DNA of 62,076 nucleotides from Grimontia indica (GCF_000333895.2 NZ_ANFM02000055.1:1-62076), one strand, 5' to 3'. Positions 36,359-47,852 are shown, counted from the first letter of the stretch. The notes: generated by a model not told the origin, from the letters alone. Translations and numbers: made by a program.

Positions 36359-36835
36359 TTAACCGCAGCACTTCTTGTGTTTTTTTCCGCTACCGCATGG
36401 GCAGGGGTCATTACGTCCAACTTTCTCAGCCTTCGGGTATTCACCGTCGATGTAATACCAAAGTGTCTCGCCGTCCTTTACTTCGGTGACGAAGCGAGAT
36501 TTCTCGTGCAGGCAATATTGTTTATCAACGTCTTTGTAATGGGCTTTGAATTCAACGAAACCTTGTTTTTCGCCCGGTTCAACTGAGCTTGAAAGCACTT
36601 CCAGCATCAACCATTCGCTGTTAACCGAATCAGCGATTGCGTCACGATGTTGCTCCGCGCCACAAGAGGGATGATAGGTTTTCACCACATAATCAACCAG
36701 CCCCTTTACGTGTGCAGAATAGCGAGAACGCATCAGCTTTTCTGGATGGTCGGCATTGGCGTGATTTTGATGGATTGGCTCACAGCATTCGCTGTAAGGT
36801 TTTTGGCTGCCACAAGGGCAAAGCGCTGTCGTCAT
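36359..36835 (-). CDS. ychJ: YchJ family SEC-C motif protein
   Basis: This protein of about 158 residues has zinc-binding SEC-C motifs at both ends ([13 protein letters not shown] near 6-18 and [15 protein letters not shown] at the end) around an NTF2-like domain ([23 protein letters not shown]). I start it at [10 protein letters not shown] (36835); the 14 extra upstream codons are not conserved-looking. This is the UPF0225 family. The function is unknown, though it is usually called a stress- or translation-linked metal-binding protein. Confidence 0.85.
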   Translation of the reverse strand: MTTALCPCGSQKPYSECCEPIHQNHANADHPEKLMRSRYSAHVKGLVDYVVKTYHPSCGAEQHRDAIADSVNSEWLMLEVLSSSVEPGEKQGFVEFKAHYKDVDKQYCLHEKSRFVTEVKDGETLWYYIDGEYPKAEKVGRNDPCPCGSGKKHKKCCG

Positions 36836-36949
36836 AGCTAGAAACCGCGTTGAATAAATAACGGCAGTATTGTCCAAGTGAGCGTGAAGTGAGTCAAGGT
36901 GAAGTGCCGACCCAGACCGCGATAAAAACGGTCTGGGGAAGGCGAGAAA

Positions 36950-38359
36950 TCAGAAGGCGTGCAAGTACCAATCGTATTCGAGCGCAGTGACGTGCTGCTC
37001 AAACTCTTCAAGCTCTTTTTCTTTGCAGGTGACGAACACGTCTACAAAGTCCGTGCCGAGGAACTGTCGCATTGCATCAGAGGAAGAAAGCTCTCTCAAT
37101 GCGTCGCGCAGGTTGGTAGGCAGTGGCTCGTTATCCAAGTCGTAAGCATTACCGACCACAGGTTCGGAAGGTTCGATTTTGTTGTCAATGCCATACATGA
37201 TGGATGCCAGCAAAGCTGCCATCATCAGGTAAGGGTTGGCATCTGTACCTGCCACACGGTGTTCGATGCGCGTCGCAGCAGGTACATCCCCCGGAATGCG
37301 AAGGGCAGTGGTGCGGTTTTCTATCCCCCAAGTTGCAGCATTCGGCACATAAAAATCAGGCGCGAACCGTCGGTAAGAGTTGATGTTTGGACACATGATT
37401 GCCAAGTACTGTGGCATCAGCGCTAACATTCCTCCCAGCGCGTAACGAAGCATATCTGTCATTTCACCTTCGGCTTCTGGTTCGAACACATTGTTGCCAT
37501 CGTCATCGAGAAGGCTGATGTGCAGGTGCATGCCATTGCCCGCTTGATCAGCATAAGGCTTTGCCATAAAGGTAGTGTCGAGATCATTATCATGAGCGAC
37601 TTGCTTGATAACACGCTTGAGTAGGATGGAATGATCACAGGCAGCGAGCGCATCATCAGTATGCTTGAGGTTAATTTCAAACTGGCCAGGCGCAGATTCC
37701 GCAACAATGGTGTCTGCAGGCAAACCTTGTTCGCGGGCGGCTTCGATGATTTGGGTAAGAAGCTCTGCGTATTCATCCAGTTCATCGAGCGAATAAACCT
37801 GGGTATTTTCAGGTCGCTTGCCAGTGATAGGTGAAACAGGAGGAAGAGGAGCGTTGCCGGGCACCTTGCTGTCAATCAGGTAGAACTCTAGCTCGTAGGC
37901 CGAAACGGGTGTCAGTCCGCGGGCTTTAAACTGGCGGACAATGCGGCGTAAGATCATCCGCGGGTCAGCGAAGAGTGGTGTTTCCCTATCTTCATACATT
38001 TCCAGCATTAACTGAGCGATAGGACGCTTTTGCCAAGGCTGGCGGGTGAGTGAACCTGCTACTGGGTAACAAATCGCATCAGACTCGCCGATTTCTAGCC
38101 CAAGCCCCGTTTCTTCAACCGGTGTCCCTTTGATATTCATACCGTAGATGGAGATGGGTAAGGCTATGCCGTTTTCATAGGCTTTTTGCAGCTTATCTTT
38201 CTCTACACGTTTACCACGCACGATGCCATTCATGTCGAGCAAGAGCAGGTCGACGAACTCTATATCCGGGTTCTGTTCAAGAAATTCAATGGCTTCGTTT
38301 GCATCTGGCAATTGTGCATCTTCAGACGTAAACATTTCCCTGTCTGTTTGATATCGCAT
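36950..38359 (-). CDS. puuA: Gamma-glutamylputrescine synthetase-like protein PuuA (copy 1)
   Basis: This 469-residue glutamine-synthetase-fold enzyme joins glutamate to a polyamine with ATP, the first step of the Puu pathway. Metal and glutamate motifs are present (YELEFYLI, AESAPGQFEINLKH, GNGMHLHISL, NRTTALRIPGD). The PuuA group lacks the adenylylation loop tyrosine of true GlnA. It is divergent from puuD. A second paralogue at 39439 has clearly different sequence, so the two may prefer different polyamines. Confidence 0.85.
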   Translation of the reverse strand: MRYQTDREMFTSEDAQLPDANEAIEFLEQNPDIEFVDLLLLDMNGIVRGKRVEKDKLQKAYENGIALPISIYGMNIKGTPVEETGLGLEIGESDAICYPVAGSLTRQPWQKRPIAQLMLEMYEDRETPLFADPRMILRRIVRQFKARGLTPVSAYELEFYLIDSKVPGNAPLPPVSPITGKRPENTQVYSLDELDEYAELLTQIIEAAREQGLPADTIVAESAPGQFEINLKHTDDALAACDHSILLKRVIKQVAHDNDLDTTFMAKPYADQAGNGMHLHISLLDDDGNNVFEPEAEGEMTDMLRYALGGMLALMPQYLAIMCPNINSYRRFAPDFYVPNAATWGIENRTTALRIPGDVPAATRIEHRVAGTDANPYLMMAALLASIMYGIDNKIEPSEPVVGNAYDLDNEPLPTNLRDALRELSSSDAMRQFLGTDFVDVFVTCKEKELEEFEQHVTALEYDWYLHAF

Positions 38360-38375
38360 GAAACACCTACCTGAG

Positions 38376-38390
38376 TGTAAATTATATCAA
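38376..38390 (-). promoter_or_regulatory. Weak candidate PuuR site before puuA copy 1
   Basis: The minus strand reads TTGATATAATTTACA, sharing the ATATAAT core and ACA end with the E. coli PuuR box AAAATATAATGAACA (10 of 15). It lies about 20 bases upstream of the puuA start. The rest of the 313-base gap to puuD (38360-38672) shows no clear structure. Confidence 0.3.
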
Positions 38391-38672
38391 TCACCTCTGT
38401 GTGTAGTTCTGAGTGAATAGTAAAGCCTTGATTATGTCAACAGCGTTTCACGTCACAAAACCTCTGTTTTTACTGCAAATCAATACGATAAGCCTCGAAA
38501 CTTCATGGGTTTAATAATGTTAATGAAATGATAAACAATTCGTGCGATTTTGTTGTGTGTGTCACTTGCGTAATTTATTTTTAACGTGTAGCGTGAAAAA
38601 AAACGAACGCATAGCATACTGATAGTAGATAGCGATTTGCTTTGTGATTCGGTAGTCAATGCAGAGGAAGAT

Positions 38673-39452
38673 ATGGAAGACTCAACTATCCCAATGATTG
38701 GCGTGACAGGGTGTACCTCTCAGCTGGGTCTGCATCCTTTCCATATTGTTGGCGATAAGTACGTCAGGAGTGTGGCTGACACTTTTGGGGGTTGCCCAAT
38801 GGTGATCCCTGCGTTGGGCAAAGCTTTGCCCATGAAACGCGTTTTAGCTTCACTCGACGGGATACTCTTCACAGGATCCCCATCAAACATTGAGCCTCAT
38901 CATTACAAAGGCTCACCGAGCGAAGCGGGCACAGATCATGACCCAGCCCGGGACGCCACCACCTTACCCCTCCTTGCATTAGCCATAGAAATGGGCGTCC
39001 CCGTTTTAGCGATTTGCCGCGGCTTTCAGGAAATGAACGTGGTCATGGGGGGAAGCCTGCATCAAAAACTTCATGAGGTGGGCGGATTTATCGAACACCG
39101 CGAAGACAAAACCGCTGCGGTAGATATTCAATACGGCATTTCTCACACCGTAAACATCGAACCCGGGGGGCTTCTCTACGAGGCTTGGGGTCGCACCTCT
39201 GCTGACGTGAACTCTGTCCATACTCAGGGCATAGACAGATTAGGCAAAGGACTGCGACCAGAAGCGTACGCCCCGGACGGACTAATAGAGGCAGTCTCTG
39301 TCATCGATGCAAAAAACTTCGCCTTAGGAGTTCAGTGGCATCCTGAGTGGAAAGTCACAAAAAATCCTTTTTATTCAGCTATCTTCGATATGTTTGGGGA
39401 AGCCTGCCGAATAAGGGCGAATCAGCGTGAGAAAGAATATGGACAAGCTTAA
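38673..39452 (+). CDS. puuD: Gamma-glutamyl-GABA hydrolase PuuD
   Basis: This class I amidotransferase-like peptidase (C26 family) of about 259 residues splits gamma-glutamyl-GABA into GABA and glutamate. The nucleophile cysteine is in VLAICRGFQEMNVV, and the H and E partners in GVQWHPEWK. I use the ATG at 38673 behind GAGGAAG; a TTG start 12 codons earlier is less likely. It overlaps the following puuA copy by 14 bases. Confidence 0.92.
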   Translation: MEDSTIPMIGVTGCTSQLGLHPFHIVGDKYVRSVADTFGGCPMVIPALGKALPMKRVLASLDGILFTGSPSNIEPHHYKGSPSEAGTDHDPARDATTLPLLALAIEMGVPVLAICRGFQEMNVVMGGSLHQKLHEVGGFIEHREDKTAAVDIQYGISHTVNIEPGGLLYEAWGRTSADVNSVHTQGIDRLGKGLRPEAYAPDGLIEAVSVIDAKNFALGVQWHPEWKVTKNPFYSAIFDMFGEACRIRANQREKEYGQA

Positions 39453-40785
39453 GAAGTGGTTGAAAGAAAACGAGATTACGGAAGTTGAGTGCGTTGTCAG
39501 TGACTTATCCGGCATTGCTCGCGGAAAGATCGCACCTGTCGATAAGTTCATTAACGAAGGCGAAATGCGTCTGCCAGAGAGTGTTTTACTGCAAACAGTG
39601 ACGGGCGACTATGTGGATGATGACATCTATTACGCCTTGCTGGATGAGGCAGACATTGACTTCATCTGTAAGCCGGATGAAGACGCCGTCTACCTGCTTC
39701 CATGGACGATTGAGAAAACCGCTCAAATCATTCATGACACCTTCGACAAAATGGGGAACCCCATTGAACTGACACCGCGTAACGTGTTGAAGAAGGTGCT
39801 GAAGCTCTACGAAGAGAAGGGTTGGAAACCGGTTGTTGCACCGGAAATGGAGTTTTATCTAACAGCTCGGTGCGAAGATCCTGACTTACCGCTTGAGCCG
39901 CCGATTGGCCGTTCTGGACGGATGGAGACAGGTCGGCAGTCTTTTTCTATTGATGCTGCCAACGAATTCGATCCGCTGTTTGAAGACATGTACGAATGGT
40001 GTGAAACGCAAGGGCTCGCCATTGATACCTTGATCCACGAAGAAGGCGTCGCTCAGATGGAAATCAACTTCCGTCATGGCGATCCTTTGGTGCTGGCAGA
40101 TCAGGTGTTCCTGTTCAAGCGCACGCTGCGTGAAGCCGCGCTCAAGCATCAGGTGGTGGCGACCTTTATGTCTAAGCCCATCACTGATGAGCCGGGCAGT
40201 GCGATGCACCTTCACCAGAGCATCGTTGATGTGAAAACCGGTAAAAACATTTTCACCAATGAAGACGGTACCAGCTCACCACTCTTTTATGGGCATATTG
40301 CTGGCCTTCAGCAGTTCATTCCGGAAATGCTTCCTATGTTCGCCCCGAACGTAAACTCATTCCGTCGCTTCCTGCCAGATACCTCAGCGCCGGTAAATGT
40401 GGAGTGGGGCGAAGAAAACCGCACTTGTGGCTTGCGTGTGCCGAGCTGTTCTCCTCAGGCGCGTCGTGTAGAAAACCGCTTGCCGGGGGCGGATGCTAAC
40501 TGTTACCTCGCCATTGCCGCCAGTCTTTTGTGTGGTTACATCGGTATGGAGCGTGGTTTGAAACCAACGCCCCCTGTACAGGGACGTGGCTATGAGCTGC
40601 GCAGCCCGGCGCTGCCTTACACCTTAGAAGGCGCATTGGAGCGCATGGAACAGTGTGATGAGGTTGCAGAGTATTTAGGGGAGTCCTTTGCTCGTGGCTA
40701 CATCGCGGTGAAGCGCAAAGAGCAGGAGAACTTCAAACGTGTCATCAGTTCCTGGGAACGGGAGTTCCTGTTGCTCACTGTGTAA
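39439..40785 (+). CDS. puuA: Gamma-glutamylpolyamine synthetase PuuA (copy 2)
   Basis: This 448-residue protein of the glutamine synthetase fold has APEMEFYLTA, EEGVAQMEINFRHGD, GSAMHLHQSI and NRTCGLRVPS. It is cotranscribed with puuD, the aminotransferase and the pot genes. I start it at the ATG at 39439, with a GTG four codons before as an alternative. It is more likely than copy 1 to be the main enzyme of this operon, but which polyamine each uses cannot be told. Confidence 0.87.
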   Translation: MDKLKKWLKENEITEVECVVSDLSGIARGKIAPVDKFINEGEMRLPESVLLQTVTGDYVDDDIYYALLDEADIDFICKPDEDAVYLLPWTIEKTAQIIHDTFDKMGNPIELTPRNVLKKVLKLYEEKGWKPVVAPEMEFYLTARCEDPDLPLEPPIGRSGRMETGRQSFSIDAANEFDPLFEDMYEWCETQGLAIDTLIHEEGVAQMEINFRHGDPLVLADQVFLFKRTLREAALKHQVVATFMSKPITDEPGSAMHLHQSIVDVKTGKNIFTNEDGTSSPLFYGHIAGLQQFIPEMLPMFAPNVNSFRRFLPDTSAPVNVEWGEENRTCGLRVPSCSPQARRVENRLPGADANCYLAIAASLLCGYIGMERGLKPTPPVQGRGYELRSPALPYTLEGALERMEQCDEVAEYLGESFARGYIAVKRKEQENFKRVISSWEREFLLLTV

Positions 40786-40880
40786 TGTGAAGACGGTCAG
40801 ACTCGTTTAGTCATTGTTTTACAAGGGAGACAACCAAGACGGTTGCCAATGTTTCAAACTTCAAGGATGTGGAGGTCAGA

Positions 40881-42269
40881 ATGACACACGTCGTACAACA
40901 CCCAGACACCCAAACGCTACAGGCATTGGATAATGCGCATTATCTTCACCCATTCAGCGATCATAAAACGCTGAGGGAAAAGGGAGCGCGTATGATTGTT
41001 CGCGCTCAGGGCGTGTATATCTGGGACAGTGACGGCAACCGTATTCTTGATGGTATGGCTGGACTATGGTGCACCAACATTGGTTATGGCGAGAAACGTC
41101 TGGCTGATGCTGCCCACAAGCAAATGCTGGAATTGCCTTATTACAACAGCTTTTTCCAGTGTGCCCATCCACCTGTGGTTGAGTTGGCTAAAGAGATTGC
41201 TGAACTCGCACCGGATCACATGAATCAAGTGTTCTTTGCTGGCTCAGGTTCAGAATCCAATGACACGGTTCTGCGTATGGTTCGCCATTACTGGACGCTG
41301 AAAGGTCAGCCGGAAAAATTCACTATCATTGGCCGCCATAACGGTTACCACGGCTCCACGGTAGCAGGGGCAAGTCTGGGTGGCATGAAAGCCATGCACA
41401 AGCAAGGCGGCCTTCCAATTCCAGGTATTCACCATATTCCGCAGCCTTATTGGTTTGGCGAGGGTGGGGACTTAACGCCTGAAGAATTTGGTGTGAAAGC
41501 GGCACAGGAATTGGAAAAAGCCATTCTGGAGATTGGTGAAGACAAGGTCGCGGCCTTTATCGCTGAACCCGTCCAAGGTGCTGGTGGCGTAGTCATTCCG
41601 CCTTCAACCTACTGGCCGGAAATCAATCGTATTCTGGCGAAGTACGACATCCTGATGATTGCTGATGAAGTGATTTGTGGTTTTGGCCGCACCGGTGAAT
41701 GGTTCGGTAGCCAGACATTCGATATCAAACCGGACTTTATGCCAATTGCGAAAGGCATGACCTCCGGATATATCCCAATGGGCGGCGTGATTGTCAGTGA
41801 CCGCGTTGCCAATGCTTTTGAAGAAAAAGGTGGTGATTTCAATCACGGATACACCTACTCCGGTCATCCGGTAGCAGCAGCGGTTGCACTGGAAAACCTC
41901 AAAGTGATGAAAGAGAAAAATCTGGTTCAGTATGTGAAGGAAGATATTGGACCTTACCTGCAATCCCAATGGCAAACGCTGGCCGAGCACGAACTGGTTG
42001 GCGAAGCGCGCGGTGTTGGGCTGGTGGCGGCGATTGAATTGGTGCAAGACAAAGCAACCCGCAAACGCTTTGATGAAGAAGTCAGCATTGGCGAAGTTTG
42101 TCGTGATATTAGCGTGGAGAACGGTCTTGTAATGCGTGCGTGTGGCGACACCATGATCATCAGCCCGCCGCTAGTTATCACCCACGCAGAGGTGGATGAA
42201 CTGATCCACAAGGCAAAGCTGGCATTGGATTTAACGCTGCAGGCACTTAAGGACAAGGGCGCGCTTTAG
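40881..42269 (+). CDS. spuC: Putrescine/polyamine:pyruvate aminotransferase (SpuC type)
   Basis: This class III PLP aminotransferase of about 462 residues fits the SpuC/YgjG-like polyamine group (LCTNIGYGEKRLADAA-type start, SGSESNDTVLRMVRHYW, PLP lysine in PIAKGMTSGYIPMGG). It transfers an amino group from putrescine or a related diamine to pyruvate, giving a parallel route beside PuuA/PuuB. The ATG at 40881 has a GGAGGT ribosome site. The gene sits between puuA copy 2 and the pot transporter. Confidence 0.83.
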   Translation: MTHVVQHPDTQTLQALDNAHYLHPFSDHKTLREKGARMIVRAQGVYIWDSDGNRILDGMAGLWCTNIGYGEKRLADAAHKQMLELPYYNSFFQCAHPPVVELAKEIAELAPDHMNQVFFAGSGSESNDTVLRMVRHYWTLKGQPEKFTIIGRHNGYHGSTVAGASLGGMKAMHKQGGLPIPGIHHIPQPYWFGEGGDLTPEEFGVKAAQELEKAILEIGEDKVAAFIAEPVQGAGGVVIPPSTYWPEINRILAKYDILMIADEVICGFGRTGEWFGSQTFDIKPDFMPIAKGMTSGYIPMGGVIVSDRVANAFEEKGGDFNHGYTYSGHPVAAAVALENLKVMKEKNLVQYVKEDIGPYLQSQWQTLAEHELVGEARGVGLVAAIELVQDKATRKRFDEEVSIGEVCRDISVENGLVMRACGDTMIISPPLVITHAEVDELIHKAKLALDLTLQALKDKGAL

Positions 42270-42318
42270 CCCGGAAAGAATTGAAATTCTGTCGGCACTC
42301 AAGGTCTACAGACCCTGA

Positions 42319-43518
<1,200 letters not shown>

Positions 43519-43527
43519 TGGCTTCGT

Positions 43528-43557
43528 CAGGGAGCTGAAATGTCAGCTCCCTGTTTT
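43528..43557 (+). terminator. Attenuating hairpin between potF and potG
   Basis: CAGGGAGCTGA and TCAGCTCCCTG form a perfect 11-bp stem with a 4-base loop followed by TTTT, 9 bases after the potF stop. It should allow partial read-through to potG. Confidence 0.7.
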
Positions 43558-43590
43558 CGTGTGTTCCGGGGCAGTCACAGGGAGGATGAG

Positions 43591-44715
43591 ATGGTGACCA
43601 GCAACCCTAATGGCAATGGCGCGAAGAAGCCGGAGCTGTTGAGAATCGATCGTGTCAGCAAGCTGTTCGGGGATGTCCGCGCGGTAGATGATGTTTCCTT
43701 AACGATTGAGAAAGGTGAGATTTTTTCTTTACTCGGTGGTTCCGGTTCTGGGAAATCTACCTTGCTTCGTATATTGGCGGGTTTTGAAACCCCGTCGAGC
43801 GGACGTATCTATCTCGATGGGGAAGACATTACCGACATGGCGCCCTATGACAGACCCATCAACATGATGTTTCAGTCTTACGCTTTGTTTCCGCATATGA
43901 CGGTTGAACAGAATATTGCGTTTGGTCTCAAGCAGGACAAGCTCAAGAAAGCCGATATTCAGGATCGGGTTAAAGAGATGCTGAAGTTGGTGCACATGGA
44001 GCAATATGCCAAGCGTAAGCCACACCAATTATCAGGTGGTCAGCGTCAGCGCGTAGCACTGGCTCGATCTTTGGCGAAACGCCCGAAACTCTTACTGCTT
44101 GATGAGCCGATGGGCGCATTGGATAAGAAGCTTCGTAACCAGATGCAGCTGGAAGTGGTAGATATTCTTGAGCGTGTTGGCGTGACCTGTGTGATGGTGA
44201 CCCACGATCAGGAAGAAGCCATGACGATGGCAGGGCGCATAGCCATTATGCATGAAGGCTGGATTGCCCAAACTGGCACACCCACAGATATTTACGAGTC
44301 GCCAAACAGCTGCATGATTGCCGAATTCATTGGTTCGGTGAACCTGTTTGAAGGCGAAATCGTGGTGGATGAAACTGATCACTGTGTCATTTCGTCCAGC
44401 GACACAGCGCAACAAATCTACGTGGGGCACGGTGTGGCAACCAACGTGGAAGACAGAAAAGTGTGGTTAGCAGTTCGCCCTGAAAAAGCTTTTATTAGCC
44501 GAGAGCAACCGGACGGTGAATATAATTGGTCGAAGGGCACAGTACATGACATCGCCTACCTTGGTGGTACTTCCATGTACTACGTGAAGTTACCGAGCAA
44601 CAAAGTGGTGATGTGCAGTATGGCCAATGTTTCCCGCCATCAGGATCGCCCCACTTGGGATGACGAGGTGTTCATCAGCTGGGAGGCCACCGGTGGTGTG
44701 GTATTACGCTTATGA
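43591..44715 (+). CDS. potG: Putrescine ABC transporter ATP-binding protein PotG
   Basis: This ATPase of about 374 residues has GGSGSGKST (Walker A), LSGGQRQRVALAR (signature) and LLLLDEPMGALD (Walker B), then a TOBE domain. I start at the ATG at 43591 with GGAGG ahead; an earlier in-frame ATG at 43540 lies inside the hairpin. Its stop overlaps potH by 4 bases. Confidence 0.92.
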   Translation: MVTSNPNGNGAKKPELLRIDRVSKLFGDVRAVDDVSLTIEKGEIFSLLGGSGSGKSTLLRILAGFETPSSGRIYLDGEDITDMAPYDRPINMMFQSYALFPHMTVEQNIAFGLKQDKLKKADIQDRVKEMLKLVHMEQYAKRKPHQLSGGQRQRVALARSLAKRPKLLLLDEPMGALDKKLRNQMQLEVVDILERVGVTCVMVTHDQEEAMTMAGRIAIMHEGWIAQTGTPTDIYESPNSCMIAEFIGSVNLFEGEIVVDETDHCVISSSDTAQQIYVGHGVATNVEDRKVWLAVRPEKAFISREQPDGEYNWSKGTVHDIAYLGGTSMYYVKLPSNKVVMCSMANVSRHQDRPTWDDEVFISWEATGGVVLRL

Positions 44716-45665
44716 CGACCTTGACGAACTCGCAGACGAAAACGCCAGCACCAAGCAAAGCGCCGCATAAAAATAAGATGTTGTTTCCCAAGGGACGGCA
44801 CATCACCATGGGTATTCCTTACCTGTGGCTGCTGCTCTTTTTTGCTGTGCCATTCCTTATCGTTTTCAAAATCAGTTTTTCGATGGCTGCGTTGGCAATC
44901 CCTCCTTACGAGGCCATTGTCGCTTATGTTGATGAAGTCATCGAAATCACCCTGAATCTCGAGAACTACTTGCGGATTTTGGATGATGATCTCTACTACC
45001 TTGCCTATCTGAGCTCGGTAAAAATCGCCTTTGTATCAACGCTAGGCTGTTTGCTTTTGGGTTACCCCATGGCGTATGCGATTGCCCGCGCGCCAGCAAG
45101 AATGCAAACGGTGCTTTTGCTGCTGATCATGCTGCCATCTTGGACCTCATTTCTGATCCGTGTGTATGCCTGGATGGGGCTACTTAGCAACACAGGGATC
45201 ATCAACAACACCCTGATGTGGCTGGGCGTGATTTCCGATCCGATCCAGATCCTCAATACCAACACTGCTGTCTACATTGGTATTGTTTATACCTACCTGC
45301 CATTTATGGTGCTTCCGCTATACGCCAATCTAGTGAAGCTGGATGGCAGCTTGCTAGAAGCGGCTGCAGATTTGGGTTCACGCAACTTCAACACCTTCTG
45401 GAAAGTGACCTTGCCGCTGTCGAAAGGCGGCATTATTGCGGGCTCAATGCTGGTGTTTATCCCTGTGGTGGGTGAAGTGGTGATCCCAGAACTTCTGGGC
45501 GGCCCAGAAACTCTGATGATAGGCAAAGTGCTGTGGCAGGAATTCTTCAATAACCGTGACTGGCCCGTTGCTTCAGCGTTGGCGATAGTGATGCTGCTTC
45601 TACTCATTATCCCTATCACGCTGTTCCATCACTATCAGTCCAAGGACATGGAGGCTGACCGATGA
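44712..45665 (+). CDS. potH: Putrescine ABC transporter permease PotH
   Basis: This 317-residue permease has about six membrane helices and the EAA loop (LLEAAADLGSRNFNTFWKVTLP). It forms the inner-membrane channel with PotI. It overlaps both neighbours by 4 bases. Confidence 0.92.
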   Translation: MTTLTNSQTKTPAPSKAPHKNKMLFPKGRHITMGIPYLWLLLFFAVPFLIVFKISFSMAALAIPPYEAIVAYVDEVIEITLNLENYLRILDDDLYYLAYLSSVKIAFVSTLGCLLLGYPMAYAIARAPARMQTVLLLLIMLPSWTSFLIRVYAWMGLLSNTGIINNTLMWLGVISDPIQILNTNTAVYIGIVYTYLPFMVLPLYANLVKLDGSLLEAAADLGSRNFNTFWKVTLPLSKGGIIAGSMLVFIPVVGEVVIPELLGGPETLMIGKVLWQEFFNNRDWPVASALAIVMLLLLIIPITLFHHYQSKDMEADR

Positions 45666-46501
45666 AACGCTGGCAATTTTCGACGGTCATGCTTTGGGTA
45701 GGTTTGGTTTTCCTCTATCTGCCCATGCTGATCCTGGTGATTTATTCTTTCAACGCATCCAAGCTGGTCACCGTCTGGGGTGGTTTTTCGCCCAAATGGT
45801 ATGCCGAGCTGTTCAAAGACGAGCAAATCCTGCAGGCGGTTTGGACCAGCCTTCGCATTGCTTTCTACAGTTCTACCATGGCGGTGATTATCGGTACGCT
45901 GGCAGCCTTTGTGATGACGCGGTTTAGACGTTCATGGGGACGGTTAACACTCTCCAATATGATCACCGCACCGCTCGTCATGCCGGATGTGATTATCGGT
46001 CTATCCTTGCTGCTTCTGTTTGTGCAGATGGGGGAACTGTTTGGTTGGCCTGCAGAGCGCGGCATGACCACGGTATGGATCGCGCACTCTACTTTCTGTG
46101 CTGCTTATGTCGCAGTGGTAGTCTCTTCAAGACTAAGGGAACTGGATTTTTCGATTGAAGAGGCAGGTATGGATTTAGGTGCGACACCGTTTAAAGTCTT
46201 CTTCGTTATCACGGTACCCATGATTGCCCCTGCGCTGGTGGCAGGATGGCTGCTGAGCTTCAGTCTTTCCCTTGATGATCTGGTTATCGCGAGCTTCGTC
46301 TCTGGGCCAGGTTCTACCACGTTGCCTATGGTGGTCTTTTCTTCTGTCAGGCTTGGGGTTTCACCGAAAATCAATGCACTTGCCACCATCATCATTTTGG
46401 TTGTGTCGCTGTTTGCGTTTTTGTCCTGGTACGTGGCACGTCGCGCAGAGCAAAAATCGCTGGAAGACATGAAGCGCCTTAACCAAGAGCTTCAGGAATA
46501 G
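45662..46501 (+). CDS. potI: Putrescine ABC transporter permease PotI
   Basis: This 279-residue permease of the same family has six helices and the EAA loop SIEEAGMDLGATPFKVFFVIT. It completes the transporter and is followed after 10 bases by puuB, linking uptake to oxidation. Confidence 0.92.
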   Translation: MKRWQFSTVMLWVGLVFLYLPMLILVIYSFNASKLVTVWGGFSPKWYAELFKDEQILQAVWTSLRIAFYSSTMAVIIGTLAAFVMTRFRRSWGRLTLSNMITAPLVMPDVIIGLSLLLLFVQMGELFGWPAERGMTTVWIAHSTFCAAYVAVVVSSRLRELDFSIEEAGMDLGATPFKVFFVITVPMIAPALVAGWLLSFSLSLDDLVIASFVSGPGSTTLPMVVFSSVRLGVSPKINALATIIILVVSLFAFLSWYVARRAEQKSLEDMKRLNQELQE

Positions 46502-46511
46502 GATTGTCATC

Positions 46512-47852
46512 ATGGAACAAGTCAGTTCGATTCAGAACCAACAAAATCAGTATCAACACACCAGACAGGAAGCCAGTCAGGCACATGCTCCTTCGTATTA
46601 CGCCGCTTCTGCCAACACTTCAGCGCTGCGCGAAGTGCTGAATGAAGATATCACTACCGATATTTGCATTGTTGGTGCCGGTTATACGGGGCTTTCATCC
46701 GCACTGCATTTACTTGAAGCCGGTTTCAAGGTTGTGGTGCTGGAAGCCGCCAAAGTTGGCTGGGGGGCATCAGGCCGCAACGGTGGCCAGATAGTGAATA
46801 GCTTCAGTCGCGATATTGATGTGATTGAGAAAACCGTCGGTAAGGAAAAAATTGGCCTGTTTGGTGAAATGGCCTTTGAAGGCGGGAAAATCATCCGTGA
46901 GCGCGTTGAAAGATACAACATCCATTGTGATATGAAAAACGGCGGTGTGTTTGCTGCGTTGAATGACAAGCAAATGCAGGAGCTGGAACATCAAAAAGCG
47001 CTGTGGGAGAAATACGGTAATACCCAACTCGAAATGCTGAATGACAGCGACATCCGTTGTGTGGTGGATACGGAGCGCTATGTTGGTGGATTACTGGATA
47101 AATCCGGCGGACATATCCACCCACTTAACCTTGCGCTGGGAGAAGCTGCTGCGGTTGAAAGCTTGGGCGGGAAAATCTACGAACATTCACCGGTGGTAAA
47201 CATTGAGCGCGGTGAGCCAGCAAAAGTGATAACAGAGCAGGGCTCTGTCACTGCCTCTTTCGTTATCGTGGCGGGCAATGCGTATCTGGGAAACCTAGTG
47301 CCAGAGCTTCGTGCTAAATCTATGCCTTGCGGCACACAGGTCATCGCCACTGAGCCACTTACTGAAGAACAGGCAAAGAGTTTGTTACCACAGGATTACT
47401 GTGTCGAAGACTGCAACTACTTGCTCGACTATTTCCGTTTGTCTGGCGATAGAAGGCTGATCTATGGCGGTGGTGTCGTTTACGGTGCGCGGGATCCTGC
47501 TGATATAGACGCTATTATCCGCCCAAAGATGCTGAATACCTTTCCGCAGCTAAGCGGTGTGAAAATTGATTACCGCTGGACGGGCAATTTCCTGCTGACC
47601 CTATCGCGCTTACCGCAAGTGGGACGTATCGGTAACAATATCTATTACTCACAAGGCTGTAGTGGTCACGGTGTCACTTATACCCATCTGGCAGGCAGAT
47701 TAATGTCGGAAGTGCTGAAAGGGCAGGCGGAGCGATTTGATGCTTTTGCCAACCTACCGCACTTGCCGTTCCCCGGTGGACACATGCTGAGTGTGCCGTT
47801 TTCAGCGCTGGGAGCATGGTATTACTCAGTCAGGGACAAGTTCGGCATTTAA
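46512..47852 (+). CDS. puuB: Gamma-glutamylputrescine oxidase PuuB (copy 1)
   Basis: This 446-residue FAD-dependent DAO-family oxidase has DICIVGAGYTGLSSALHL (nucleotide site, about 55-72) and VGWGASGRNGGQ. It oxidises gamma-glutamylputrescine to the aldehyde, producing H2O2 and ammonia. It ends the pot-puu operon. Repeat copy B begins at the last base of its stop codon. Confidence 0.88.
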   Translation: MEQVSSIQNQQNQYQHTRQEASQAHAPSYYAASANTSALREVLNEDITTDICIVGAGYTGLSSALHLLEAGFKVVVLEAAKVGWGASGRNGGQIVNSFSRDIDVIEKTVGKEKIGLFGEMAFEGGKIIRERVERYNIHCDMKNGGVFAALNDKQMQELEHQKALWEKYGNTQLEMLNDSDIRCVVDTERYVGGLLDKSGGHIHPLNLALGEAAAVESLGGKIYEHSPVVNIERGEPAKVITEQGSVTASFVIVAGNAYLGNLVPELRAKSMPCGTQVIATEPLTEEQAKSLLPQDYCVEDCNYLLDYFRLSGDRRLIYGGGVVYGARDPADIDAIIRPKMLNTFPQLSGVKIDYRWTGNFLLTLSRLPQVGRIGNNIYYSQGCSGHGVTYTHLAGRLMSEVLKGQAERFDAFANLPHLPFPGGHMLSVPFSALGAWYYSVRDKFGI

